Shown: positions 1 to 8,194 of the stretch, piece after piece
Layout of the letters: the number at the start of each line of letters is the position of its first letter
Position numbering within the stretch: position 1 is the stretch's first letter
Assembly (NCBI RefSeq): GCF_026427595.1
Contig: NZ_CP101527.1
Coordinates: 691,001 to 755,000 of the forward strand
DNA: 64,000 nt
Reading direction: 5' to 3'
Source: Alkalimarinus sediminis
GTDB taxonomy: Bacteria > Pseudomonadota > Gammaproteobacteria > Pseudomonadales > Oleiphilaceae
Notes under the pieces: model-generated
The model's database searches: none
Seen by the model: only the letters and a program-made list of their open reading frames with translations
What the model was told of the DNA's origin: nothing
Position numbers and translations under genes: made by a program

Positions 1-25
1 TGAGTCTGAGCAGGCGAAGAAATAG
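1..25 (+). CDS. Possible C-terminal tail of an upstream gene (partial)
   Basis: Reading from base 2 gives seven sense codons (ESEQAKK) and a TAG at 23-25. This could be the last residues of the gene preceding tssL, which in many T6SS clusters is tssK. Seven residues cannot identify a family, so the assignment rests only on gene order. The rest of the gene would lie outside the window. Confidence 0.25.
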
Positions 26-56
26 CGTTGCACTAAAAATAGATCAGAGTCTAAGG

Positions 57-1127
57 ATGGACTCTGTAGGATTGATAGGAATAATGGACAGTTTATATAA
101 AGCCGAGATCGATCATAGTGTGGCAGAGATAATGCCCATAACAGGGAGTGATCGCGACGCCAGATTAGAAGTGTTATCTGAAAAAACCGTGGTACAGATT
201 CAACCTGATATGGCGATTGAGCCTCTGAGAGACGTTGGCTCAGCAGGTATTATGGAAGAGCATAATACCTACGAAGGGTTGGATGAACAAACCGTAGTAT
301 TAAATGCAAAACCCCAAAACAATGATTGGGGTTATAAGGCTGAAGCGGTCTCTCCCCCTGATCAACTAAACGAATACTCACCCGGCTCACAACCCGCGAG
401 TTCACATGCAGAAGGCACTCATGAAACGGCCAATAGGCGAGTGGTGAATGAGAACTTATTAGTCAGCTGCGCCATGCCGCTAATACATCATGCGATGAGT
501 TTAGCGAATAGTGCCGAACCTGCGGACATTAATGCTGTTAGGTCTCGTTTGATATCTGACATGGGACGGTTTCAGAATAAAGCAGAGCAGTGTATTCGTG
601 ATCAGCGCCATATTGTGGCGGCACGCTACTTGTTGTGTTCTTTTGTTGATGAAGTGATAGCCACCACGCCGTGGGGTGTTTCTCATCGGTGGGGGGCAGA
701 AAGCTTGTTGAGTTATTTTCATAATGAAACCTATGGTGGCGATGGTTTTTTTACCCTGCTTGAACGGGCCATGCAGCAGCCTCAGCAATATTTAGACCTG
801 CTAGAGCTGATGTATGTCTGCCTTTCTCTTGGCTTTGCAGGCCGTTATCGCGTTGATAAAAATGGAACTACTCAACTGGAAAGTATTCGTGAATCGATGA
901 TGACGACCATTGCCAATAACCAAGCGCCCGACAAAAGAGGGCTTGTAGTGGGAGAAATCCACCATCAGGTAGAGAAAAAGAAAAGAGCAAAATGGCTTGC
1001 GCCGGTGGTTGTAGCAATGCTGCTATTAGCCAATACAGCGGGGTATTTAATTTTCTCGAATCAGATAGAGGCGCGTATGGACACTGCCTCGGAATATGTA
1101 CTTAGTGGCATTGCGATAACCAATTAG
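57..1127 (+). CDS. tssL: Type VI secretion protein TssL (DotU/IcmH family), short form
   Basis: Inner-membrane component of the T6SS membrane complex, partner of TssM. Residues 1-130 are a poorly conserved, acidic extension; the DotU domain spans about 130-290 and contains LLCSFVDEVIATTPWG (192-207), the family hallmark. A single C-terminal membrane anchor lies at about 313-334. There is no peptidoglycan-binding OmpA domain, so this is the short TssL type. Two related motifs, TVVQIQP (Thr44) and TVVLNAKP (Thr79), sit in the extension; TssL of Agrobacterium is phosphorylated on an N-terminal Thr by PpkA. The start is uncertain: the ATG at 57 abuts AAGG with no spacing, and the ATG at 84 has AGGA only 3 nt upstream. 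The frame is open upstream to the window edge. Confidence 0.9.
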   Translation: MDSVGLIGIMDSLYKAEIDHSVAEIMPITGSDRDARLEVLSEKTVVQIQPDMAIEPLRDVGSAGIMEEHNTYEGLDEQTVVLNAKPQNNDWGYKAEAVSPPDQLNEYSPGSQPASSHAEGTHETANRRVVNENLLVSCAMPLIHHAMSLANSAEPADINAVRSRLISDMGRFQNKAEQCIRDQRHIVAARYLLCSFVDEVIATTPWGVSHRWGAESLLSYFHNETYGGDGFFTLLERAMQQPQQYLDLLELMYVCLSLGFAGRYRVDKNGTTQLESIRESMMTTIANNQAPDKRGLVVGEIHHQVEKKKRAKWLAPVVVAMLLLANTAGYLIFSNQIEARMDTASEYVLSGIAITN

Positions 1128-1223
1128 CCACAAACAGAAAACTCTGGAATACGGCCTACTTAAAGGTCGACTTGTATTAATTTGCTTATATAAGCAACTA
1201 GCGGATCAAATGGAATTGAACGC

Positions 1224-4200
1224 ATGAAGTGGAAGGCAATTCGTTTTTTTAGTAAAAATCGAGAAGAGAGATCATCGAATGATCTCCCTGAGATGACCCT
1301 CTCAACCAAAGCGTACCAATCACTCTTTAAGCAGCAGATCAAGGCACTGAGTGAAACCTTTGGCGAGCAAAAAATAGCCTGCTTATTTAAGCAACCTTTG
1401 CATAAAAAAACAGTCTACTGTGTTTTAGAGTCTCCTCATGCCAACCTTACCGCACTGAGTGGTCATGCTTTGGCTGATGTAACCCCTCGAGTTAAAGGGC
1501 AGGTTACCCCCTCTCAAGATGGTTTAAATAGCTCAAGCTTTCCATACAGCCGATATACATTACCCTCATGGCATAGTGATGGTTCATCGCTCTACATGTC
1601 TCTGCACTTTGAAAATGAGGTCTACACCTCTAACTATTCATTTGAAGATACACTCCTACCGTTAATGGATACATTGCTCCCACCGATGGATTCACTGCGC
1701 GGCAGGCACCGAAATCAGTGTTTGGGCGGTATTATTATTTACCTTCATCGGCATGACCTTATTTCAGAAAGTGCACCGGCTTGGTTAAGCAAAATGGCTT
1801 CGTTTGTCGGGCAAGCATCTTTAAAAGCAAAACAGAAACTGCCGGTTTATATCGTATTAGAAGGCGTCGGCAGCAGTGAAACAATCACATTTGATAACGC
1901 ATCATCGAATAGCTTAACAATGCCTATCGGTATGTTCAGGGATGATGAGACCGTATCTGCTGAACAATTTGGACAATGGTTTTCTCAGGCCCAAGGCGAA
2001 CTTACCAAGCGGTTAATGAGAAAAACACTCAAACGTGTTCAGTATGTACATGATGTTGAATCTCGTAAGGCTGCTTTCTCACACTTGAATGCGATAGAAC
2101 AAGGGCTGCAGCAACTCAAACAGGTCTCAGAACAGCTTAATCATCGTTGGAGCTTTTCTGGCAAGCCTATAGTGCCTTGGGTTAGAGCGGTGTTTATTGC
2201 TCCTAATAATACGGCAGTAATTAGTGGTGTGTCGGGTGTTTCTGGTACTCATGCGTTATCCCGCCAGGGCGATACCGGCTGCTATCAGTGGTGGCAGCGA
2301 TTTAGCAATATCTTGCATAAAGATAAAGGTTGCGGCAAAGCGGAGCCTGACAATAACAACCATCGAAAACTCGTGGCATCATGCGCCGGGGGGGTGGTAT
2401 TGCTTGGGCTGGTTTGGAGCCAGTTGATGTGGCGGGACTATGCTCAGGCAGGTCAGTTGGTCGACCAGTTTAATGAGCAATTAATGCCTTTGTCATCTGC
2501 TAATGGCAATGGGGCAGAATTATCCGCAGGGTTCGATCGTATACTAGAAAAGCTGATCGCTATTGATGCGTATAACGTTAACCTGGATGAAGAGAAGCAG
2601 TCAGCAGACTGGCTTAGCTCATTTTTGGATTCTACGATCGACAAACAACAACAGACACTAAGGCTTATTTCTGATAGCGTTTTAATGAACGACTTTAACG
2701 CTGCACTAGATCAACTGTTGCTGGAGACGTTACATCGTCATGATGACTTTGAAGCGCTATACCCAGCGCTAAAAAGCTACCTATATTTCCACCAAGATAG
2801 AGCACAACGATCAGAATATCTAATGTGGTGGTTTGGCCAACAGTGGCAACAAACCTATCAGCATCAGCCTGATAAACGCCAAATGCTTGCAGGGTACTTG
2901 TCTGCATTTTTAGAGAGCCAAACCATCGTCGAAGCTGTTGATGAAGAAGCCGTTGCAATTGCTCGGGCAAAGATGCTGTCGACCCCTCTGGCTAAGCGTA
3001 TGTACTTTGATATCAAACAGTCGGCGAACAACCGTTACAGTGCTAGTAGTGAGCTGAAAGAGATTATTGGTTATCGGCAAATGGATGTCTTTGATGCCGC
3101 CTCGGTTTCAGTGCCAACGTTTTATACTAAATTAGGGTATCAAACACAGTTTTTGCCTAAGATGCGCCAAGCGGTTGAGCAGGTGAGTGCTGATGAATGG
3201 GTGCTTGGAGAGGCCAAACAAGGTCGTCAGGCTGCTAATACGTCAGATTCCGCATCGTTAGAAAACAGCATTTATGACCTATATATTGCCGAGTATACGG
3301 CTGCATGGGACGACTTTCTTGACCAGCTTGCCATTGCGAAAAGTACTTCATTTGATCATCTTATTAGCCTCGTTAAAGGTTCGTCTGGAAGTGACGGAGC
3401 GGTTTCTCGAGTACTTAACTATGTGCATGATAATACTAATTTTTATTCTATCCCGACTGCGGCCAGCGCAGCCGGTGTGATAGAAGGTGCAGCAGGCGTG
3501 GTGCCTTCGAGTTTGGCCGCATCTGCTAACAAAGCATCGCGAGGTCTGAAAGGGGTTGATCATTATTTGAATGAAAAAGGGGGGGACACCCTTCACCCTA
3601 TGAGTGCCGTGACCAAACACTACAAGCGGTTAAACTCAGTTATTAATAATAGCGAGAACAAGTCGTCCGCAATGGAAGAGATCAACAAACAGCTTGTTAT
3701 GCTTGAGGAATATCTTTCAGAGCTTGATAGCTCTAATCATGACCTTAGTAACATGAGTGCTGTTTTTGACGCTACGGTTAAACGGGTTAAAGGGTCGAGG
3801 AAAGATGCAATATCGCAATTAAATCGAACATCAAGACTGATGCCAGAGCCACTAAACCGCTGGGTAAGCTCGTTATCGGGTCAATCATGGGGGCATATGG
3901 TAAGCCGAACCAAACGATTTATAGATGACGCGTATCAAAATGAAATAGTTGAGTTTTACAGCGCTCACCTAAATAAGAAGTACCCACTATCTCCCCAAGC
4001 TGAAGATGATGTATTGGTAGACCGGTTTAGTGAGTTTTTTAAGCCAGAAGGGCGAGAACAGAATTTCTTTAACCAGTATCTTCAGCCATTTATTAGAACG
4101 AGTAACAAGCGTTGGACAGAAAAGAGTGTAGATGGTTTGTCACTTGGTTTTAAGAGAGATTACCTCGCTCAACTAAAGCGAGCGAATACTATTAGAAAAA

Positions 4201-4616
4201 TCCTGTTCAACAGTAATCAAGAAGCATTTGCAGAGTTGCAGTTACAGCCTGTCTATCTAGATGCCAATATTAGCCGGTTTGATCTCAATCTGATGGGCGC
4301 GCGTTTGAGCTACCGTCATGGTCCTCAGAAAGTATCTAAAATCTCATGGCCACCGCTGTTGAATGAAGATGATATCGCCATGCGCTTTGAGGACTATAAC
4401 GGTAACCTCGTAACCGAAGAGATGTCAGGTGAGTGGTCACTATTTAGGTTAATTGAACGTTACGGAAAGGAGTCGTCCCCAAACGGACAGCGTTTTCGTA
4501 TGAGTTTCGAAGTGGAGGGGCAGCGTGCTGTTTACAATGCATCTGGTCGCACCCTTACGCCGGCGCTACTTAGCATGTTAAGCAAGTATCGAGCACCGTT
4601 AAAACCATTAGGTTGA
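1224..4616 (+). CDS. tssM: Type VI secretion protein TssM (IcmF family) lacking visible NTPase motifs
   Basis: Inner-membrane/periplasmic scaffold of the T6SS membrane complex. One membrane segment is visible at about residues 383-404, matching the third helix of canonical TssM. The following ~700 residues are the periplasmic IcmF-related region. The C-terminal TssM domain is recognisable around 1040-1120 (ISWPPLLNEDD, then GEWSLFRLIERYG, then RFRMSFEVEGQRAVYNASG). Unlike typical family members, no N-terminal pair of membrane helices and no Walker A P-loop or DTAGR-type Walker B is present in residues 1-380, although the surrounding IcmF pattern (GGIIIYLHRHDL, LPVYIVLEG) remains. The stop codon overlaps the longest possible start of the phosphatase gene, so the genes are probably coupled. 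Confidence 0.9.
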   Translation: MKWKAIRFFSKNREERSSNDLPEMTLSTKAYQSLFKQQIKALSETFGEQKIACLFKQPLHKKTVYCVLESPHANLTALSGHALADVTPRVKGQVTPSQDGLNSSSFPYSRYTLPSWHSDGSSLYMSLHFENEVYTSNYSFEDTLLPLMDTLLPPMDSLRGRHRNQCLGGIIIYLHRHDLISESAPAWLSKMASFVGQASLKAKQKLPVYIVLEGVGSSETITFDNASSNSLTMPIGMFRDDETVSAEQFGQWFSQAQGELTKRLMRKTLKRVQYVHDVESRKAAFSHLNAIEQGLQQLKQVSEQLNHRWSFSGKPIVPWVRAVFIAPNNTAVISGVSGVSGTHALSRQGDTGCYQWWQRFSNILHKDKGCGKAEPDNNNHRKLVASCAGGVVLLGLVWSQLMWRDYAQAGQLVDQFNEQLMPLSSANGNGAELSAGFDRILEKLIAIDAYNVNLDEEKQSADWLSSFLDSTIDKQQQTLRLISDSVLMNDFNAALDQLLLETLHRHDDFEALYPALKSYLYFHQDRAQRSEYLMWWFGQQWQQTYQHQPDKRQMLAGYLSAFLESQTIVEAVDEEAVAIARAKMLSTPLAKRMYFDIKQSANNRYSASSELKEIIGYRQMDVFDAASVSVPTFYTKLGYQTQFLPKMRQAVEQVSADEWVLGEAKQGRQAANTSDSASLENSIYDLYIAEYTAAWDDFLDQLAIAKSTSFDHLISLVKGSSGSDGAVSRVLNYVHDNTNFYSIPTAASAAGVIEGAAGVVPSSLAASANKASRGLKGVDHYLNEKGGDTLHPMSAVTKHYKRLNSVINNSENKSSAMEEINKQLVMLEEYLSELDSSNHDLSNMSAVFDATVKRVKGSRKDAISQLNRTSRLMPEPLNRWVSSLSGQSWGHMVSRTKRFIDDAYQNEIVEFYSAHLNKKYPLSPQAEDDVLVDRFSEFFKPEGREQNFFNQYLQPFIRTSNKRWTEKSVDGLSLGFKRDYLAQLKRANTIRKILFNSNQEAFAELQLQPVYLDANISRFDLNLMGARLSYRHGPQKVSKISWPPLLNEDDIAMRFEDYNGNLVTEEMSGEWSLFRLIERYGKESSPNGQRFRMSFEVEGQRAVYNASGRTLTPALLSMLSKYRAPLKPLG

Positions 4617-4663
4617 TTGCCTCAATGAACCGTGTAAAAAGCCGGCAGACGAGAAGAGAACAA

Positions 4664-5407
4664 ATGATCTGGAACAGCAGTGAATATAGCCACCCTGGAC
4701 ATCGCCGAAAAAACAATGAAGACGCCGTTTATAGTAATGCTCGGTCAGGCGTTTGGTGTGTGGCTGATGGTATGGGAGGTCATCAAAACGGAGGTTTAGC
4801 GAGCCAGTGGCTAGTTGACGCTATCGCCTCAACGCCTGCTTACGCGACCATCGACGAGTGTGTGAATGAGCTTCAAAAACGAATTTTTGCCCTAAACCAA
4901 ACGCTGTACGACAAAGGAGGGGCGCTGTCTGAAAATTCTCATACTAAGCGACAAACGGTAGGTTGTACATTTGTTATTTTCATTAGTGATGGCGTTCGTA
5001 ACGCTTGCCTCTGGGCAGGGGATAGTCGGCTCTACCTGTTACGCAATGACAATCTATACCAGATTACCGACGATCATTCGCTGGTTAATGACTTGGTGTC
5101 TAGAGGCATTATTTCCGAGTCTGAGACCCATAACCATCCTCAGGCTCATGTTGTTACTCGCGCGCTAGGCGCCTCTGAGACATTGTCGTTTGAAAAGAAA
5201 ATATTTAAAGCACAGCAGGGGGATCGTTATCTCTTATGTAGCGATGGACTCTATAACGAGCTAGAGCCCAGTGATATTTCAGCCGCTTTGGCGATGAGTG
5301 AAAGCAGTCAGAGTTGCAGGGCATTAGTGGATAAAGTACTTAAAACAGAAGCAACCGACAATCTAACGGCATGTGTGATTAACGCCGCGCTTGCTTCAGG
5401 TTATTAA
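4664..5407 (+). CDS. pppA: PP2C-type serine/threonine phosphatase of the T6SS (PppA-like)
   Basis: Cytosolic metal-dependent protein phosphatase expected to reverse phosphorylation by the neighbouring kinase. All core PP2C motifs are present: RRKNNEDAVY, VADGMGG, GDSRLYLLR, TDDHSL, CSDGLYNEL and ATDNLTACV, so the two-metal centre should be intact. The chosen ATG at 4664 begins MIWNSSEYSHPGHRR, like other family members, and follows a purine-rich AGAAGAGA. A TTG at 4613 overlapping the tssM stop, or an ATG at 4625, would add 17 or 13 residues. It lies between tssM and the kinase gene, the usual place for PppA in threonine-phosphorylation-regulated T6SS clusters. Confidence 0.88.
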   Translation: MIWNSSEYSHPGHRRKNNEDAVYSNARSGVWCVADGMGGHQNGGLASQWLVDAIASTPAYATIDECVNELQKRIFALNQTLYDKGGALSENSHTKRQTVGCTFVIFISDGVRNACLWAGDSRLYLLRNDNLYQITDDHSLVNDLVSRGIISESETHNHPQAHVVTRALGASETLSFEKKIFKAQQGDRYLLCSDGLYNELEPSDISAALAMSESSQSCRALVDKVLKTEATDNLTACVINAALASGY

Positions 5408-5450
5408 TAACAGAATAGTGGTTTAGAGCAACGGACGCTTGAGGTAATAG

Positions 5451-7445
5451 ATGCAGGGATGTAAACAATCAGCCCAAGATCAGCACGTTAATGAACGTTC
5501 TGCACAGACTCCCGTGCCCACCATAGAAATGGGCACAGTTTTAAGTGAACGCTTTTTACTTCAAGAGCTGTTGGGTGAGGGCGGAATGGGGCGAGTTTAT
5601 AAGGCGTTAGACCTAAGGCGTGAAGAGGTTCAAGACCCCAACCCCTATGTAGCAATCAAGCTGTTAAATGAAAATATCAGGAGTATGGCAGGTGCGGGTA
5701 TCGCCTTGCAGCGTGAAGCTGTCATTGCTCAGCGATTGCAGCATCATCATATTGCATCGGTTTATGATTATAACCGCGATGAACGCCATGCTTATATCGT
5801 CATGGAACTCATAGAAGGGTACACCCTTGATCAGCTGATTATTTCAGAATACCCCGATGGCTTACCGGCTGTGCAATCGTTCAAAATTATTAATCAGCTC
5901 ATCGACACTGTGTTGTTTGCCCACCATAAAGGGGTGGTGCACGCAGATATTAAACCATCTAATGTCAAGGTTATGCCGAACGGCGATATTAAGGTCATGG
6001 ATTTTGGTTTAGCCCGAGTGATGAGTTTGATGAATATGGCTAGCCATACAGATGATAAAGAGGTAGACGCCCAGTGGCGCCATCGTTCGCTAAGTGATGC
6101 CATTACTCCCTCTTATGCGACTAGAGCCAGGTTGCATGGTCGCCAACCGATCAGAGTTGATGATACTTTTGCTTTAGCGTGTGTTATTTACCTCATCCTG
6201 ACAGGGCGTCACCCCTATCAGCGAATGAATGCTGATAAAGCCTTGAAACAAGGTATTAAACCAGAACGCCCTTCGCAGTTAAGCAAAAAGCAATGGTCGG
6301 CTTTGCAGAGTGCTTTAGACCCCAATATCGATAAAGAGAGCTGTGCCTTAAATGCGATGTCATCTGTGTTTTGTACGGCCAGAAGAAAAACAAAGCAACA
6401 AAAGCGTAAATGGATCTCTGCAGCGGCATTGTTGCTTCTATGTGGTGTGGTGATTCCCGTTAAGGGTTGGTTTACAGAACAGTTACCGGTTTGGCAAATC
6501 CGCTTTATGGATGCTGATAAGCAGGTTGAGCACATTACACGTTATATGGCTGATGATGCCAGAGCAAAACAACAAGCACTTCAAGATATCTACATCCCTG
6601 TTTTAGTTGAGCGTTGGGGACGTCAGTGGGCTACTCATGAGCCTTTGCTAACAAAACCAGCTGCTGAACAGGCGTTAATTGCAAGCATGTTGCAGCAAGA
6701 CTTATTAGTGGCGAATGCAGTCGCGCCATACTTTTTGGCTCATAAGCAGTTTGTTCAGAGTAGATACGATCTACAGCAGGCTCGATCAAAAATCATAATT
6801 GAGATTCTAATGAGTTATGACGCTCAATTGGGTTCTCATCTGGCGGCTAGTCAGCCCATGCTAGTCTCCGACTTTATGAGTGTTTATAACCATGCGACCT
6901 TACTTGATTTAATAGCGGGCTCTTCAGCGTTGATTAAAGATGACCCAAGGCTCAATCAACTGCTTCGTGATGCAATGAACGAAGATTGGGCCGCTGGTCG
7001 ATACCTTCCACTTGGAGAAAAACTGCAAGTTGCGAAGGCATTAATGCCAGAAAATGAAGACTTTAAAAAAGCGATGGTTAGGTTGAGTAATTTAATGTCC
7101 AGTGAATCTGCTGACCCAATAGAACCGTTGAAAAATCGACTGTTCTTAAACGATAACCTGCTTGATGAAGACGCTAAACGGTTGATACATCCCCCCATAT
7201 TGCAGCAACTGTTTAAAGAACTAAAGGTCGCAACCTCCAACCAATTAGATCTCAACCCTGTTTATAGAGGCTACCTAACAGAGGTTCATGATCGATTTAT
7301 TGAGCAGGGTGGAGATGAATACCAATGGAAGCAGTGGCTAATTAAAGCCGACCTTGATTACGGCAGATCACTTGCTAACTGGGGGCAGAGCGAAGAGGCT
7401 TTTCAGATGTTAGAAGGGGTTCTCACGACCCAATTTAGGTTTTGA
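5451..7445 (+). CDS. ppkA: Membrane-anchored Ser/Thr protein kinase of the T6SS (PpkA-like)
   Basis: Hanks-type kinase domain at about residues 35-300: glycine loop GEGGMG (42-47), VAIK lysine K70, helix-C glutamate E89, catalytic loop HADIKPSN (D166, N171) and DFG at 184-186. The residue before the catalytic Asp is Ala, not Arg (non-RD), common in PpkA relatives. One transmembrane helix at about 321-341 is followed by a ~320-residue periplasmic region without the von Willebrand domain of Pseudomonas PpkA. Together with the upstream PP2C gene it forms a kinase/phosphatase pair likely to switch the secretion machine on and off, with TssL a plausible substrate. It is the last gene before the separately led hcp. 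Confidence 0.88.
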   Translation: MQGCKQSAQDQHVNERSAQTPVPTIEMGTVLSERFLLQELLGEGGMGRVYKALDLRREEVQDPNPYVAIKLLNENIRSMAGAGIALQREAVIAQRLQHHHIASVYDYNRDERHAYIVMELIEGYTLDQLIISEYPDGLPAVQSFKIINQLIDTVLFAHHKGVVHADIKPSNVKVMPNGDIKVMDFGLARVMSLMNMASHTDDKEVDAQWRHRSLSDAITPSYATRARLHGRQPIRVDDTFALACVIYLILTGRHPYQRMNADKALKQGIKPERPSQLSKKQWSALQSALDPNIDKESCALNAMSSVFCTARRKTKQQKRKWISAAALLLLCGVVIPVKGWFTEQLPVWQIRFMDADKQVEHITRYMADDARAKQQALQDIYIPVLVERWGRQWATHEPLLTKPAAEQALIASMLQQDLLVANAVAPYFLAHKQFVQSRYDLQQARSKIIIEILMSYDAQLGSHLAASQPMLVSDFMSVYNHATLLDLIAGSSALIKDDPRLNQLLRDAMNEDWAAGRYLPLGEKLQVAKALMPENEDFKKAMVRLSNLMSSESADPIEPLKNRLFLNDNLLDEDAKRLIHPPILQQLFKELKVATSNQLDLNPVYRGYLTEVHDRFIEQGGDEYQWKQWLIKADLDYGRSLANWGQSEEAFQMLEGVLTTQFRF

Positions 7446-7462
7446 TATAGGCATAACCTATC

Positions 7463-7550
7463 GTCTCTAATAATAGAGACACCAAGAATTAAACAAACTC
7501 TACTACAGGGGTTTTGTTTGATAGTTGAAGATAGGGATTTATCTTCAACT
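7463..7550 (+). promoter_or_regulatory. Two hairpins in the hcp leader
   Basis: The 158-bp ppkA-hcp spacer holds a 7-bp perfect stem (GTCTCTA 7463-7469 / TAGAGAC 7474-7480) and an 11-bp perfect stem (7523-7533 / 7540-7550) with a 6-nt GGGATT loop. Neither is followed by a T-run, so they are not classical terminators. They may define a processing point or a protein or sRNA target separating low expression of the apparatus genes from high expression of hcp. The hairpins are seen directly; the function is inferred. Confidence 0.5.
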
Positions 7551-7603
7551 TAACCCGCCACAGTGACGTGGCTAAATGATAACTTTGATAGAAAGGAAGC
7601 AAT

Positions 7604-8119
7604 ATGCCAACTCCAGCGTATATGACGATTAAGGGAGAAAAACAGGGTTTTATCACAGAAGGAAATTTCACCGAGCCTTCGGTTGGGAATATCTTTCAGG
7701 AAGGCCACGAGAATGAAATTCTTGTAGAAGCTTTTCAGCACGATGTGGTATTACCGCGCGACCCTCAGAGTGGTCAGCCTACCGGACAACGGGTACACCA
7801 GCCACTCGTTATCACCAAAATATTTGATAAATCTTCACCGTTATTGTTCCAAGCATTAACCAGTGGAGAGCGTTTACCTGAATGTGAAATTAAGTGGTAC
7901 AGAACCTCTGCAACAGGGATTCAGGAGCACTACTTTACCATCAAGCTAGAAGACGCCATTTTGGTTGATATTAAATCTCATATGCCAAACTGCCAAGATC
8001 CGGCACAGGCACACTTTACTCATCTTGAAGATGTCTCTTTCACTTACCGCAAAATCACTTGGACCCATGAAGTTTCAAATACTTCATCGTTCGATGATTG
8101 GCGCTCATTAAAAGTGTGA
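7604..8119 (+). CDS. hcp: Hcp family type VI secretion tube protein
   Basis: Hexameric tube subunit secreted by the T6SS. The 171-residue protein begins MPTPAYMTIKGEKQGFITEG and continues SVGNIFQEGHENEILVEAF, the signature of the enterobacterial/Pseudomonas Hcp family; the length is normal for that group. A strong ribosome-binding site (AAAGGA) precedes the ATG. It is followed directly by a rho-independent terminator and preceded by a 158-bp leader with hairpins, consistent with hcp being expressed as its own unit. No vgrG or effector gene follows in this window. Confidence 0.95.
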   Translation: MPTPAYMTIKGEKQGFITEGNFTEPSVGNIFQEGHENEILVEAFQHDVVLPRDPQSGQPTGQRVHQPLVITKIFDKSSPLLFQALTSGERLPECEIKWYRTSATGIQEHYFTIKLEDAILVDIKSHMPNCQDPAQAHFTHLEDVSFTYRKITWTHEVSNTSSFDDWRSLKV

Positions 8120-8133
8120 TGGATTGAGTATCA

Positions 8134-8158
8134 GGGCACGAATTTCGTGCCCTTTTTT
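8134..8158 (+). terminator. Rho-independent terminator of hcp
   Basis: Perfect 7-bp GC-rich stem GGGCACG / CGTGCCC with a 5-nt loop and six T residues immediately after, starting 14 nt past the hcp stop codon. Confidence 0.9.
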
Positions 8159-8194
8159 ACTTTATTACAACCAAGCTCATGGTTCGCAAACACC

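Noticed and set aside
1210-1227. Five-codon micro-ORF MELNA whose stop overlaps the tssM ATG
   Set aside because: Overlap could allow coupling, but there is no convincing ribosome-binding site and such short frames arise by chance.
4613-4663. TTG/ATG starts of the PP2C gene overlapping the tssM stop
   Set aside because: Added residues are basic and unconserved; the ATG at 4664 begins at the family start and follows a purine-rich RBS, although coupling from 4613 cannot be excluded.
7569-7590. TGGC...TTGA sequence before hcp as a sigma-54 promoter
   Set aside because: Spacing between the GG and the expected GC is wrong and it would lie only 15 bp from the start codon, on top of the ribosome-binding site.
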